Part shown: positions 1 through 8,860 of the stretch, in pieces
How positions within the stretch are numbered: the stretch's first letter is position 1
How the letters are laid out: each line of letters starts with the position of its first letter
From: Frigoribacterium sp. JB110
Lineage (GTDB): Bacteria; Actinomycetota; Actinomycetes; Actinomycetales; Microbacteriaceae
Assembly (NCBI RefSeq): GCF_900163665.1
Contig: NZ_FUIA01000016.1
Location: 310,001-374,000 of the forward strand
DNA: 64,000 nt
Reading direction: 5' to 3'
Notes under the pieces: model-generated
The model's input: only the letters and a program-made list of their open reading frames with translations
What the model was told of the DNA's origin: nothing
The model's database searches: none
Made by a program: the position numbers and the translations under genes

Positions 1-412
1 TGACGGGGATGCCGGGCGCCGGCTCCAGCGTCTCGACCGCGTCGACCTTGTCGGCCTCCGTGAGCGCGAGATTCCAACGCAGCTCGAACACGAAGGCATC
101 GGCCCACGCCTCGCCGACGACCTTGCCGTTCTCCTGCGAGAGGATCGCGGCGTCATCGTCTCGGTGCTCGCCGAGCGTCGCGACGGCGTCAGCCATCTGC
201 TTCGCGCGCTCCTGCGGCGTGAGAGCGGACCACGCGGGATACGCTGCCCTGCCCGCGGCGACCGCGTCGTCGACGTCGGCGGGAGACGCGGAAGCGGCCT
301 CGCCCACGACCCGACCGGGCTTGGCGGGGTCGGCGATCCGCAGCACGTCGTCTGTGGAGCGCTCCTCGCCGTTGATGAACAGTGCCGTCTTCACGGCGTT
401 CGAATCCGTCAT
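1..412 (-). CDS. Aldehyde dehydrogenase, N-terminal part (cut by window edge)
   Basis: NAD(P)-dependent oxidation of an aldehyde to a carboxylic acid is the family role. About 137 codons are visible, starting at the ATG complementary to 410-412 with GGAGAGGA just upstream. The sequence has the usual ALDH opening: FINGEE at residues 12-17, a stretch PADVDDAVAAGRAAYPAWS typical of the first helix, then ILSQENGK, the conserved substrate/cofactor-domain motif. The catalytic cysteine lies beyond the window. It is the last visible gene of the minus-strand sugar operon, 110 bp after the epimerase-like gene, so it probably oxidises an aldehyde produced in that pathway. Substrate unknown. Confidence 0.85.
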   Translation of the reverse strand, partial: MTDSNAVKTALFINGEERSTDDVLRIADPAKPGRVVGEAASASPADVDDAVAAGRAAYPAWSALTPQERAKQMADAVATLGEHRDDDAAILSQENGKVVGEAWADAFVFELRWNLALTEADKVDAVETLEPAPGIPV

Positions 413-522
413 GGATTCCTCTCCTTCGTTGTTCGGCGCAGCGTCTTCGCCGCGCGATGTGAGTTGGCGTGCCTCCCGAGCCGTCGCCTGCTGCGGCCCG
501 AAACACGCCTGCTTCGATTCTG

Positions 523-1416
523 TTACGAAACGCACCTCTCGTGGGCCACCCATCCGGATTCGATGATCTCTGCCGCGTCGGACGCGACGCTCACGCCGTC
601 CTGATACGTGGGACGCCATATCGCTAGCGCGCTCTGGGCGGCAGAAGGGAGCAGCGAAGCGGAGAAGGCCTCCACGCCCCAGCGGCCGGAGTAGCCGGCG
701 TCGAGCGCACCGCGCACGACGCCGGCGATGTCGACGGAGCCGCGACTGAGCAGCCCTCGCCCCGACTGGCCGAGCTCGATGTACGCCAGCCGCGGCAGCG
801 CCATCCGGATCGCTTCGGCCGTGTCGGCCTCTTCGATCGCCATGTGGAACGTGTCGAGGTGGATCGCCAGGTGCTCCGAACCGCTCTCCTCGACGTAGGC
901 CATCGCCTGCTCCGCCGTGTTGACCATCGCGGTCTCGTATCGGTTGAGCACCTCCAGCGTCATGGTGATGCCGCGCTCGAATGCCTCCTCTGCGGCGAGC
1001 CCGACGGCCGCGGCCGAGCGCCGCCATGCGTCGCGCGGGGCGGCGTGCTCCGCGCGACCGAACAGACCGTACGGAACGCCGCCCAGCCGGTCTGACCCGA
1101 GCCCGGCCGCGAGCTCGATCGCGTCGCGCAGCGCCCGCGCCCCGGCTTCGCGGACCCATGGGTCCACGCTCGACACGTCGGCTTCCGGCGACTGCCCCGC
1201 CATCGGAATCGCGGTGAGCCCTCGCCGGTCGCACGCGTCGCGCAGCGCGCCGACATCGATGCTGCGCGCGTCCAGCGGCGGCAGCACGATGCGTCGGTAG
1301 CCGAAGCCCGCGAGCGAGTCGAGCAGCGCGCCGAGCTGCGGCGACGCGACGTCGGGCAGCGCGGCGTTGACGTGGAAGGCCACGTCGAGCTGCTCAGGGA
1401 TCACCGTGGCCGACAT
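523..1416 (-). CDS. Sugar isomerase/epimerase of the ketose 3-epimerase type (TIM barrel)
   Basis: A 297-residue xylose-isomerase-like TIM barrel, probably interconverting ketoses or ketose phosphates in the sugar operon. LEVLNRYET (Glu155), HLDTFHM (Asp188) and WGVEAF (Glu249) correspond to the metal-binding Glu, Asp and Glu of D-tagatose/D-psicose 3-epimerases. The fourth ligand, normally His, is Glu214 here (YIELGQ), at the same spacing as in the family. Its ATG lies 1 bp downstream of the stop of the preceding SDR gene, so translation is probably coupled. The altered ligand makes the exact reaction uncertain; a hydroxypyruvate-isomerase-like or tetrulose-phosphate isomerase role is possible. 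Confidence 0.75.
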   Translation of the reverse strand: MSATVIPEQLDVAFHVNAALPDVASPQLGALLDSLAGFGYRRIVLPPLDARSIDVGALRDACDRRGLTAIPMAGQSPEADVSSVDPWVREAGARALRDAIELAAGLGSDRLGGVPYGLFGRAEHAAPRDAWRRSAAAVGLAAEEAFERGITMTLEVLNRYETAMVNTAEQAMAYVEESGSEHLAIHLDTFHMAIEEADTAEAIRMALPRLAYIELGQSGRGLLSRGSVDIAGVVRGALDAGYSGRWGVEAFSASLLPSAAQSALAIWRPTYQDGVSVASDAAEIIESGWVAHERCVS

Positions 1417-1417
1417 G

Positions 1418-2200
1418 TCAGAACACCGGCAGGTCGAGACGCTGCTTGAACACCGAGTAACCGTCCTCGACGTTCACCACCGTGCCGTTGATGACGCGTG
1501 ACTCGTCGGAGCCGAGGAACGCCACCACGTCGGCGATCTCGTCGGGGTCGGTGAGCCTGCCGCGCAGCTGCTCGGAGGCGAACGTCTGCTTGAGCTCATC
1601 GCTGAACTGGTTGATGATCGGCGTGGCCACGCGTCCCGGAGTGATGGCGACGGCCCGGATGCCGTGCTCGGCGAGCTCGTACGCCGCCGAGCGGGTGAAG
1701 GAGATCACCGCTGCCTTCGCGGCGCTGTACGTGAATGACAGCTCGGCGGCATCCTGCCCGTACACCGACGACGTGCTGATGATCACGCCGCCGCGGCCCT
1801 GCTTCGCCATCTGCCGGCCAGCTGCCACGATGCCGTAGTAGACGCCGTCCTGGTCGACTCGGATCATGCGGTGGTAGTCGGCCTCGATGTCGTGCTCGAG
1901 CAGCGGCGTGCCGCCGGCGATGCCCGCGTTGTTGAAGATGATGTCGACGCCGCCGAACGCGTCGACGGCGGCCTGCACCATCCGCTCGACCTCGGCGAAG
2001 TCCGACACGTCGACGGCGTGTGCGACGGCAGAGCCTTCGAAGCCTGCCGCATCGACCTCGTCGACGACCGACTGCGCCGCGGCGAGATCGAGATCGGCGA
2101 CGAGCACCTTCGCGCCGTCGTGCACGTACCGCAGCACGCTCGCACGCCCGATTCCGCCGGCACCGCCGGTGATGATGGCTGACTTGCCGGAAAGCTTCAT
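1418..2200 (-). CDS. Short-chain dehydrogenase/reductase (first of two in the operon)
   Basis: A 260-residue classical SDR, NAD(P)-dependent oxidoreductase of an alcohol/ketone pair. The Rossmann glycine motif TGGAGGIG is at residues 11-18, NNAG at 90-93, the catalytic Ser at 144/145, and YSAAK (Tyr158, Lys162). VADLD at the end of the second strand carries an Asp that usually selects NAD over NADP. An AAGGAGA Shine-Dalgarno sequence precedes the ATG. It sits between the second SDR gene and the epimerase-like gene, which fits a role in oxidising a polyol or sugar to a keto intermediate. The substrate cannot be read from the sequence. Confidence 0.85.
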   Translation of the reverse strand: MKLSGKSAIITGGAGGIGRASVLRYVHDGAKVLVADLDLAAAQSVVDEVDAAGFEGSAVAHAVDVSDFAEVERMVQAAVDAFGGVDIIFNNAGIAGGTPLLEHDIEADYHRMIRVDQDGVYYGIVAAGRQMAKQGRGGVIISTSSVYGQDAAELSFTYSAAKAAVISFTRSAAYELAEHGIRAVAITPGRVATPIINQFSDELKQTFASEQLRGRLTDPDEIADVVAFLGSDESRVINGTVVNVEDGYSVFKQRLDLPVF

Positions 2201-2245
2201 GGTTCTCCTTGGATGTGTTCGGTGTCGGTCGGCGCTCGGCCGGGG

Positions 2246-3067
2246 TCAGAAGGCAGTGTGCGACAGTGCGGCCGCGCCGCCGTCGATCGTGAGGGTCGCG
2301 CCGGTGATGAACGACGATGCGGGGGAGACCAGGAAGAGCATCGGGCCCTGGACCTCGTCGGTCGTCCCCATCCGGCCCATCGGGATCGTCGACTCCCACT
2401 CGCGCTCGAAGTCCGGGTCGATCTCGACGCGGCCGTCGCCGATCCGCGTGCCCTTGATCGGCCCTGGCGCGATCGCGTTGACCCGGATGCTCCGGGGCGC
2501 GAGCTCGAGGGACACCTGGCGGACGAAGTTGAGGATGGCGGCCTTCGTGGTGACGTACCCGTACGACACCATCGGATCCGTGCGCATGCCCGCGGTGGAG
2601 GAGGTGACGAGGATGCGGCCACCCGGTTCGAGCAGACGCGCGGCCGCGCGCACCGTCTCGAACGTGCCGGTGAGATTGGTCGCGATGACCTCGCTCCACT
2701 CCTCGTCGGAGTAAGAGGCCAGCTCCCCGCCCGACCGGTAGCTCGGTCCGCCCGAGATGCCCGCGTTCGCGACGATCACCGTGGGGCGGCCGACCTCGCG
2801 CACGATACGGTCCAGCACCTCGTCGACCGCACCGCGGCGGGTCTGGTCGACGGCGTACGCGTGGGCCGTGCCGCCTGCCGCGATGATGCCGTCGGCCACG
2901 GCGGCGGTGCGCTCGGCGCTGCGCCCCAGCACGACGACGGTCGCGCCGGCCGCGGCGTACGCTTCGGCGGCCGCCTGCCCGAAGCCGCTCGAGGCCCCGG
3001 TGACGACGGCGATGTCGCCCGTCATGTCGAACAGCGAGTGGATGCCCTCTCGTGTGATGGTGCTCAT
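2246..3067 (-). CDS. Short-chain dehydrogenase/reductase (second of two)
   Basis: A 273-residue classical SDR. It shows TGASSGFG at residues 23-30, NAG at 101-103, Ser156/157 and YVTTK (Tyr171, Lys175); LGRS after the second strand suggests NADP preference. The chosen start, MSTITREGIH, overlaps the stop of the upstream binding-protein gene (ATGA at 3064-3067), so the two are translationally coupled. A longer reading would run back through the lipoprotein gene. It is not a close copy of the neighbouring SDR. Two different SDRs in the operon suggest two separate oxidation or reduction steps. Confidence 0.85.
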   Translation of the reverse strand: MSTITREGIHSLFDMTGDIAVVTGASSGFGQAAAEAYAAAGATVVVLGRSAERTAAVADGIIAAGGTAHAYAVDQTRRGAVDEVLDRIVREVGRPTVIVANAGISGGPSYRSGGELASYSDEEWSEVIATNLTGTFETVRAAARLLEPGGRILVTSSTAGMRTDPMVSYGYVTTKAAILNFVRQVSLELAPRSIRVNAIAPGPIKGTRIGDGRVEIDPDFEREWESTIPMGRMGTTDEVQGPMLFLVSPASSFITGATLTIDGGAAALSHTAF

Positions 3068-4116
3068 TCGTTCACTCCCAGTGTCGGTTCGAAGTCGGCC
3101 ACGTTGCTCGGATCGATCAGCTCTGCCGGGATCTCGATGAAGTTCTCCTCGGGAAGCGCCGCATTCGTGCGGTACTCCTCCATGTGCGTGATCATCTCGT
3201 CGACGACCGAAGGCCAGTCCTGAGCTGCTGAAGCGTACATCGGGCTCCCCGCCTCGATCTTCTCCGCCGTCTCGGCGAGCGCATCGACGCCGGTGACGAA
3301 GATGTCGTCGCGTCCCGCTTCCTCGATGGCCTGGGTTACACCGAGCGCAGCATCGTCCCACCCGGCCCAGACGCCGTCGAGGCCGTCGGGGTTGGCCTGC
3401 AGGTAGTCGGTGACGAAGTTCAGCGCTTCCGTGCGCCCCGTTCCGGGATCCAGTGCCTGTTTCATCTCGCCGCCGGCGATGTTCGCACCGGCGTCTTCGA
3501 GCATGTCGAAGGCGAGCTGGCTGCGTTTCTGGATGCCGATATGCGGGTCATGGCCGATCACCATGACGTCCTTCCCATCGAGCCCGCCCATCGCCTCGTC
3601 CAAGCCCCCGACCGTGATCTCGGCGAGCTGCTGCTGATCGAACGTGATGTTCGTGATGAGATCCGGATTCGCCTCCACGCCGCCGTCGATCGAGAAGATC
3701 GGGACATCGGCGTCCTGTGCCGCCTGCACGATCGGAGTGATCTGTCGCGGGTCGGGGAACCCGGCGAGGATGGCGTCTGCGCCCTGCGTGATCGCGGCCT
3801 GCACGTCGCTGTTGAGCTTGTCGTAGTCGAAGGTGCTGGTGTACAGGGTCACCTCCCAGCCCTCCAACTCGTTTCCCTTCTCGACGAAGTCGTCGAGGGT
3901 GAGCTTGCCGCCGGGCACGGCGTATCCCGCGGTGAACGCGGCGACGGTGAAGACTCCGTCATCCCCCATTCCGTCGGACTTCCCGGCGGCGCCTTCTGCC
4001 GCGGAATCGTCGGACGTGCCCATTCCCGTGTCGACGCTGCAGCCTGCGGCGGCTGCCAGAGCGATCAGTCCGATGCCGGCGACGCCGGCGCGGAGGGTCG
4101 AGGATCGTGTGCGCAA
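3064..4116 (-). CDS. Sugar ABC transporter substrate-binding lipoprotein (copy 2)
   Basis: A 350-residue exported binding protein of the ribose/rhizopine type (periplasmic binding protein 4 fold). A lipoprotein signal peptide ends in the lipobox LAAAAGC, with Cys26 as the lipid anchor, followed by SVDTGMG. The mature part has the binding-protein features FPDPRQITPIVQ, FSIDGGVEANPD, VMIGHDPHIG and a GVDALAETAEKI segment. It is a close paralogue of the next gene upstream, sharing the post-lipobox sequence and long conserved blocks, evidently by tandem duplication. It feeds the permease/ATPase pair encoded upstream in the operon. Confidence 0.88.
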   Translation of the reverse strand: MRTRSSTLRAGVAGIGLIALAAAAGCSVDTGMGTSDDSAAEGAAGKSDGMGDDGVFTVAAFTAGYAVPGGKLTLDDFVEKGNELEGWEVTLYTSTFDYDKLNSDVQAAITQGADAILAGFPDPRQITPIVQAAQDADVPIFSIDGGVEANPDLITNITFDQQQLAEITVGGLDEAMGGLDGKDVMVIGHDPHIGIQKRSQLAFDMLEDAGANIAGGEMKQALDPGTGRTEALNFVTDYLQANPDGLDGVWAGWDDAALGVTQAIEEAGRDDIFVTGVDALAETAEKIEAGSPMYASAAQDWPSVVDEMITHMEEYRTNAALPEENFIEIPAELIDPSNVADFEPTLGVNE

Positions 4117-4191
4117 CGTGAAACTCCCTTGTGTCGTGCTGCTTCGGTTGTGGCTCGCTCCGGATGGGGCGGATCGCCCGCCCCATCCGGG

Positions 4192-5232
4192 TCATTCGGT
4201 GATGCCGAGCGTGGGCTCGAAGTCGTCGGCGTTCGAGGGGTCGATGATCTCCGGCTCGAGCTCGACGAAGGTCTCCTCCGGAAGCGCAGCGGAATCGGCG
4301 TAGTCGGAGAGGTAGCCGATGAGGTCGTCGACGACCGAGATCCAGTCCTGCGACGCCGTGGCGTACATCGGGCTGCCCTCGCGGATCTTCTCGACCGTCT
4401 GCGCGAGAGCATCGACGCCGGTGACGTGGACATCGTCCTGGCCGGACTCCTCGATCGCCTGCACCGCTCCGAGCGCGGCGTCGTCCCATCCGGCCCAGAC
4501 GCCGTCGAGGCCGTCGGGATTGGCCTGCAGGTAGTCGGTGACGAAGTTGAGCGCCTCGGTGCGGCTCGTGCCGGGGTCGAGCACCTGCTTCATCTCTCCG
4601 CCCACGACGGTGGCGCCCTCCTGCTCCAGGGCCTCGACGGCCATGGTGCTGCGCGTGTGGATGCCGACGTGCGGATCGTGACCGATCACCATCACGTTCT
4701 TGCCCTCGATGCCGCCCATCGCGTCGCCGAGCGCGGCAAGCGTCTGATCGGCCATCGCCTGCTGTCCGAAGGTCTCGTCGACGACGAAGTCGGGGTTGGC
4801 CTCGACGCCGCCGTCGATCGAGAAGATCGGGATGTCCGCGTCCTGCGCCGACTGCACGATCGGAGCGATCTGTCGCGGGTCGGGGAACCCGGCCATGACC
4901 GCGTCGGCGCCCTGCGCGATCGCGGCCTGCACGTCGCTGTTGAGCTTGTCGTAGTCGAACGCGCTGGTGTAGAGGGTGACGTCCCAGCCGTCTGCTTCGG
5001 CCTTCTCGACGAAGTCGTCCATGGCGAGCTTGCCTGCCGGCGTGCCGTAGCCGGCAGTGAACGCCGCGACCGTGAACGTGCCGTCGTCGCCGAGGCCGTC
5101 GGTCTTGTCCGAGTCGCTGCTCGAACCGCCGCCGCCCATGCCGGTGTCGACGGAGCAGCCGGCGAGGGCGACAGCGGCGAGAACGCCGACGCCGACCGCC
5201 GCGAGGCGGGGGAAGAGGTGTGAAGTGCGCAT
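4192..5232 (-). CDS. Sugar ABC transporter substrate-binding lipoprotein (copy 1)
   Basis: A 346-residue binding lipoprotein with signal peptide and lipobox ALAGC, the same SVDTGMG start of the mature chain, then a Gly/Ser linker. The two-lobe sugar-binding fold shows FSIDGGVEANPDF, VMIGHDPHVGIH and QANPDGLDGVWAGWDDAA, the last shared word for word with copy 2. Signal-peptide and linker sequences differ between the copies, as does the ligand-proximal stretch after GGVEANPD, so they may recognise different but related ligands. The gap to copy 2 is 75 bp and to the permease 67 bp. Confidence 0.88.
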   Translation of the reverse strand: MRTSHLFPRLAAVGVGVLAAVALAGCSVDTGMGGGGSSSDSDKTDGLGDDGTFTVAAFTAGYGTPAGKLAMDDFVEKAEADGWDVTLYTSAFDYDKLNSDVQAAIAQGADAVMAGFPDPRQIAPIVQSAQDADIPIFSIDGGVEANPDFVVDETFGQQAMADQTLAALGDAMGGIEGKNVMVIGHDPHVGIHTRSTMAVEALEQEGATVVGGEMKQVLDPGTSRTEALNFVTDYLQANPDGLDGVWAGWDDAALGAVQAIEESGQDDVHVTGVDALAQTVEKIREGSPMYATASQDWISVVDDLIGYLSDYADSAALPEETFVELEPEIIDPSNADDFEPTLGITE

Positions 5233-5299
5233 CGTGATACTCCCTTGTGTCTGTGATGCTGTGTTCTCAGTGCCACCGGATGTCGCGGCGGCGGTGGGG

Positions 5300-6286
5300 C
5301 TAGGACCCGGACTTCTTCTTCATGCTCGACAGCAGCACCGCGGCGATGATGATCGCCCCGATCAGCACCTGCTGGATGTAGGTGTTCACGCCGACGAGGT
5401 TCAGACCGTTCTGCACGACGCCGATGATGAGCACGCCGATGATCGTGCCGCCGACGTTCGCGCGCCCCGAGCGCAGCAGCGTCATGCCGAGGAAGGTGGC
5501 GGCGACGGCGTACATCATCATGCTCTCGGCGCCGCCCGAGCCCGCCGAGCCGAGTCGGCTGACCAGGATCACGCCGGCGAGCGCCGACAGGGCGCCGGCC
5601 GAGACGAAGGCGAGCATTCGGGTGGGGCGCACGGAGACGCCGGAGAGGCGCGCGACCTCGGCGTTGCCGCCGATCGCGTACCACTTGCGTCCGAGCGTCG
5701 TGAAGCGCAGCACCAGCCAGATCAGCACGGCGACGATGAGCGCGTAGAACACCGGGAACGGCACGCCGTTCAGTCGCGCCTGTCCGATGATGCCGAACTC
5801 CTCCGGCCAGCCGTACAGCGTCGTGCCGTCGGTGACGATGAGCGTGAGCCCTGCGGAGGTGGTCATCATCGCGAGCGTCGTGATGAACGGCGAGATGCCG
5901 AAGTACGCCACGAGGGTGCCGTTGACGAGCCCGATGCCTGCGCCGACCGCGATCGCGACGATGATCGCGAGCGGGATGGGGGTGCCGCCGATCATCAGCG
6001 CCGCGGCGGTCGCGCCGGACAGCGTCGCCGTCGTGCCGACCGAGAGGTCGAAGTCGCCGACCACCATCACGATCGTCTGCGCAACCGCGATGATCGCCAG
6101 GATCGCGATCTGGTAGGTGATGTTGGTGATGTTGGCCGGTGTCAGGAACACACCACCGCCGATCACCGTGAACACGATCACGAGCACGCCGAGGGCGATG
6201 ATCGTGCTGCTCTGCCAGACCCAACCGGGAACGCCTCGCCTTACAGGTGCGGCCGCCTCCACTTTGAGGGCTTCTGTCTGCGCCAT
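5300..6286 (-). CDS. Sugar ABC transporter permease (RbsC type)
   Basis: A 328-residue polytopic inner-membrane permease of the ribose/xylose/AI-2 family, with roughly eight to ten hydrophobic segments. Family landmarks are GDFDLSVGTTATLSG after the second helix and the EVARLSGVSVRPTR loop that contacts the ATPase. It starts 1 bp after the stop of the ATPase gene. A single permease gene implies a homodimeric channel, normal for this class. The C-terminus ends in a short basic tail KKKSGS. Confidence 0.92.
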   Translation of the reverse strand: MAQTEALKVEAAAPVRRGVPGWVWQSSTIIALGVLVIVFTVIGGGVFLTPANITNITYQIAILAIIAVAQTIVMVVGDFDLSVGTTATLSGATAAALMIGGTPIPLAIIVAIAVGAGIGLVNGTLVAYFGISPFITTLAMMTTSAGLTLIVTDGTTLYGWPEEFGIIGQARLNGVPFPVFYALIVAVLIWLVLRFTTLGRKWYAIGGNAEVARLSGVSVRPTRMLAFVSAGALSALAGVILVSRLGSAGSGGAESMMMYAVAATFLGMTLLRSGRANVGGTIIGVLIIGVVQNGLNLVGVNTYIQQVLIGAIIIAAVLLSSMKKKSGS

Positions 6287-6287
6287 G

Positions 6288-7799
6288 TCAGGCGCTCCTT
6301 CCGTATGCGTGAGTGAGGACGAGCTCCTCGTCGGCTGCGGCGGCGTCGATGTCGCCGGCGATGCGCCCCTCGTGCATGACGAGGACGCGGTCGCTGAGCC
6401 CGATCAGCTCGGGGATCTCGCTGCTGACGAAGACGACCGTCGTGCCGGATGCCGCAAGGCTCCGGATGAGGCGGTAGATCTCGACCTTGGTGCCGACGTC
6501 GATGCCTCGGGTCGGCTCGTCCATCAGCAGCACCTTCGGCTCCCGCGCCAGCATCTTCGCCAGCACGATCTTCTGCTGATTGCCGCCGGAGAGATGTCCG
6601 ACGGGCTGGCGGGAGCTGGAGGCCTTCACCTGCAGCTGCTCCATGCCGGCGCGGGCGAGATCCCGGATGCGCCGGTAGGAGACGATCCCACCGGGGGATA
6701 CCCCGCGCAGATTCGGTACGGCGATGTTCTCCTCGATGCCGCTCGACAGGATCACGCCCTGGCTGCGCCGCTCCTCCGGGACGAGGGCGATGCCCGCGGC
6801 GAGTGCCTTGCCGACGCCCCGTCCGCTGTACGGCCTGCCCTCGACCGAGACGCGGCCTCCCGTGCGCTTCTGAGCTCCGGCGAGCAGTCGCATCAGTTCG
6901 CTGCGGCCCGAGCCTGCGAGCCCGCCGATGCCGACGACCTCGCCGCGGCGTGCGGTGAACGACGCGCCCTGGACCCGCTTGCCGCTGAGACCGTCGACGG
7001 CCAGCACGACTTCGTCGGTCGCCGTGCCGCGCTCGGGGTAGACGTCGTTCTGTTCGCGCCCGACCATATAGGTGATGACGCGGTCGATCGACGACTCGGC
7101 GACATCCTGGGTCACGATCGTGCGGCCGTTGCGCATCACCGTGAGCCGGTCGCAGACCTCGAAGACCTCTTCCAGTCGGTGCGAGACGTAGACGATCGCG
7201 ACGCCGTCGGCGCGCAGCCTCCGGATGACGGCGAACAGGTCCTCGATCTCGGTGTCGGTGAGCGACGCCGTCGGCTCGTCGAGGATCAGCACGCGCGCGT
7301 CGAGCGACAGCGCGCGGGCGACGGACACCATCGTCTGCTGCACGGGGGAGAGATCGCCGGCGAGGGCGCGCAGCGGAATGCGCTGGCCGAGTCGGTCGAG
7401 CTGCCGCTGCGCCTCGCGCCGCATCTCGCCCCAGTTCACGACGCCGCCCGCAGACGGTGCGCCCTTGGCGAGTGCGATGTTCTCGGCGACGGTGATCGTC
7501 TCGATGATCGACAGCTCCTGGTACAGGGCCACGACGCCGGCGCGGTTCGCCGCCTTCACATCCGAGAAGTCGGCGCGCTCGCCGCCGACGCGCACCTCGC
7601 CGTCGTCCTGGCCGTGCACTCCGGTGACGACCTTGATCAGCGTCGACTTGCCTGCGCCGTTCTCGCCGAGGAGGGCATGCACTTCGCCTGCGCGCACCTC
7701 GAGGTCGACGCCGCCGAGGGCCTGCACGCCGTCGAAGTGCTTCGTGACGCCGTGCACGTCGAGCGCGAGTTCCGCCGTCTCGGCGGTCGCGGTGCTCAT
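6288..7799 (-). CDS. Sugar ABC transporter ATP-binding protein (RbsA type, two NBDs)
   Basis: A 503-residue duplicated ABC ATPase that powers the RbsC-type permease. The first domain has Walker A GENGAGKST, signature-like LSPVQQTMVSVARAL and Walker B VLILDEPTASL. The second has the degenerate Walker A GLAGSGRSE typical of RbsA C-terminal domains, but intact LSGGNQQK and LLMDEPTRGID. The first-domain signature LSPVQ differs from the usual LSVGQ. The start MSTATAETAE overlaps the stop of the alcohol dehydrogenase gene (ATGA, 7796-7799); an upstream open stretch in this frame is only antisense-free read-through of that gene. Confidence 0.92.
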   Translation of the reverse strand: MSTATAETAELALDVHGVTKHFDGVQALGGVDLEVRAGEVHALLGENGAGKSTLIKVVTGVHGQDDGEVRVGGERADFSDVKAANRAGVVALYQELSIIETITVAENIALAKGAPSAGGVVNWGEMRREAQRQLDRLGQRIPLRALAGDLSPVQQTMVSVARALSLDARVLILDEPTASLTDTEIEDLFAVIRRLRADGVAIVYVSHRLEEVFEVCDRLTVMRNGRTIVTQDVAESSIDRVITYMVGREQNDVYPERGTATDEVVLAVDGLSGKRVQGASFTARRGEVVGIGGLAGSGRSELMRLLAGAQKRTGGRVSVEGRPYSGRGVGKALAAGIALVPEERRSQGVILSSGIEENIAVPNLRGVSPGGIVSYRRIRDLARAGMEQLQVKASSSRQPVGHLSGGNQQKIVLAKMLAREPKVLLMDEPTRGIDVGTKVEIYRLIRSLAASGTTVVFVSSEIPELIGLSDRVLVMHEGRIAGDIDAAAADEELVLTHAYGRSA

Positions 7800-8860
7800 C
7801 GCGTGTCCTCTGCGAGGCGATTGCACCGGATGATGACCTTCGGGTGCTTTCCCAAGACGTGCATCCGGAATGCGTCGGCGGCGTCGTCGATGTCGAACAC
7901 CGACTGGGCGAACTCGTCGAGCTCGAGATGCGGCAGCAGTTGCACGGCGCGTGGGAAGGCGTAGGGCGAGACGAAGACGCCGGTGAGGGTGAGCTCCTTC
8001 AGATACAGGTAGTCCGAGAGGTTCAGCGGCATCTCGTAGCTCTCGGGATACATCGCGCCGTAGACGACGATCGCGCCGTGGGCGGCGATGTCGAGCAGAC
8101 TCCGCACGGCGTGCGGAGAGCCGGATGCGTCGATGACGACGTCGTAGCCGTTGCCCGAGGTGATCTCGTCCGCCCGTGCGGCCTGGTCTTCGCCGATCGG
8201 GTCGATCACGTGCTGCGCGCCGTGGCGCAGCGCCATCTCGCGCCGTTCGGCGATCGGCTCGATGAGGGTCAGCGCCGTAGCGCCGGAGCGCGCGAGCACC
8301 TGCAGCGCCAGCTGCCCGATCGGACCGCCGCCGCAGATCGCGACACGGTCGCCCACACGCACTCGTGCCTTGTCTGCGATGCGCACCGCGACCGACGTCG
8401 GCTCCAGCAGGCACCCGTGCAGCAGCGACACCTCATCCGGGAGCTTCTGCACCTGCGACTCGTGCCAGGTGAGGGTCTCGGCCATGCCAGGTCGGTTGTA
8501 CTCCTGGATGTTCTCGCAGAACTGCTGGCTGCCGGCCAGGCACGCGCGGCAGGTGCCGCAGAAGCGCAGGAAGTTGCCCGAGACGCGGTCGCCGACCCGC
8601 AGTCCCTTGCGGGTGGCGCGCTCGCCGAGGGCCTCGACGACGCCGGAGATCTCGTGGCCGAGCGGGATGGGCACGTCGGTGCCGAAGAAGCCCTCGGCGA
8701 GGTGCGGGTCGGAGCCGCAGATCGCCGCGTACGCGACGCGGATGCGCACGTCCTCCGGACCGAGCTCCGGCTCGGGCAGGTCGACGATGCCGATCGTGCC
8801 CCGCTCATCCGGATTCTCGGCTCGCAGACTGCCGATCTTGGTGACGGCGACGGTCTTCAT
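7796..8860 (-). CDS. Zinc-dependent alcohol/polyol dehydrogenase (MDR family)
   Basis: A 354-residue medium-chain dehydrogenase. Catalytic zinc ligands are Cys48 (ICGSD) and His69-Glu70 (LGHE). The structural zinc set is complete: Cys101, Cys104, Cys107 and Cys115. The Rossmann motif is GGGPIG. This pattern is shared with sorbitol, threonine and L-iditol-type dehydrogenases. The ATG overlaps the stop of the transketolase C-terminal gene by one base (TGATG). In the operon it could oxidise the transported polyol or sugar to a ketose, the substrate type that transketolase uses. Confidence 0.88.
   Translation of the reverse strand: MKTVAVTKIGSLRAENPDERGTIGIVDLPEPELGPEDVRIRVAYAAICGSDPHLAEGFFGTDVPIPLGHEISGVVEALGERATRKGLRVGDRVSGNFLRFCGTCRACLAGSQQFCENIQEYNRPGMAETLTWHESQVQKLPDEVSLLHGCLLEPTSVAVRIADKARVRVGDRVAICGGGPIGQLALQVLARSGATALTLIEPIAERREMALRHGAQHVIDPIGEDQAARADEITSGNGYDVVIDASGSPHAVRSLLDIAAHGAIVVYGAMYPESYEMPLNLSDYLYLKELTLTGVFVSPYAFPRAVQLLPHLELDEFAQSVFDIDDAADAFRMHVLGKHPKVIIRCNRLAEDTR

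Noticed and set aside
4692..6224. Long minus-strand open frame (510 codons) across binding protein and permease genes
   Set aside because: Arg/His-rich translation with no family features; it is an off-frame shadow in G+C-rich DNA of two well-supported genes.
6117..7964. Plus-strand open frame over the permease/ATPase genes
   Set aside because: No recognisable motifs and no ribosome-binding site; antisense shadow.
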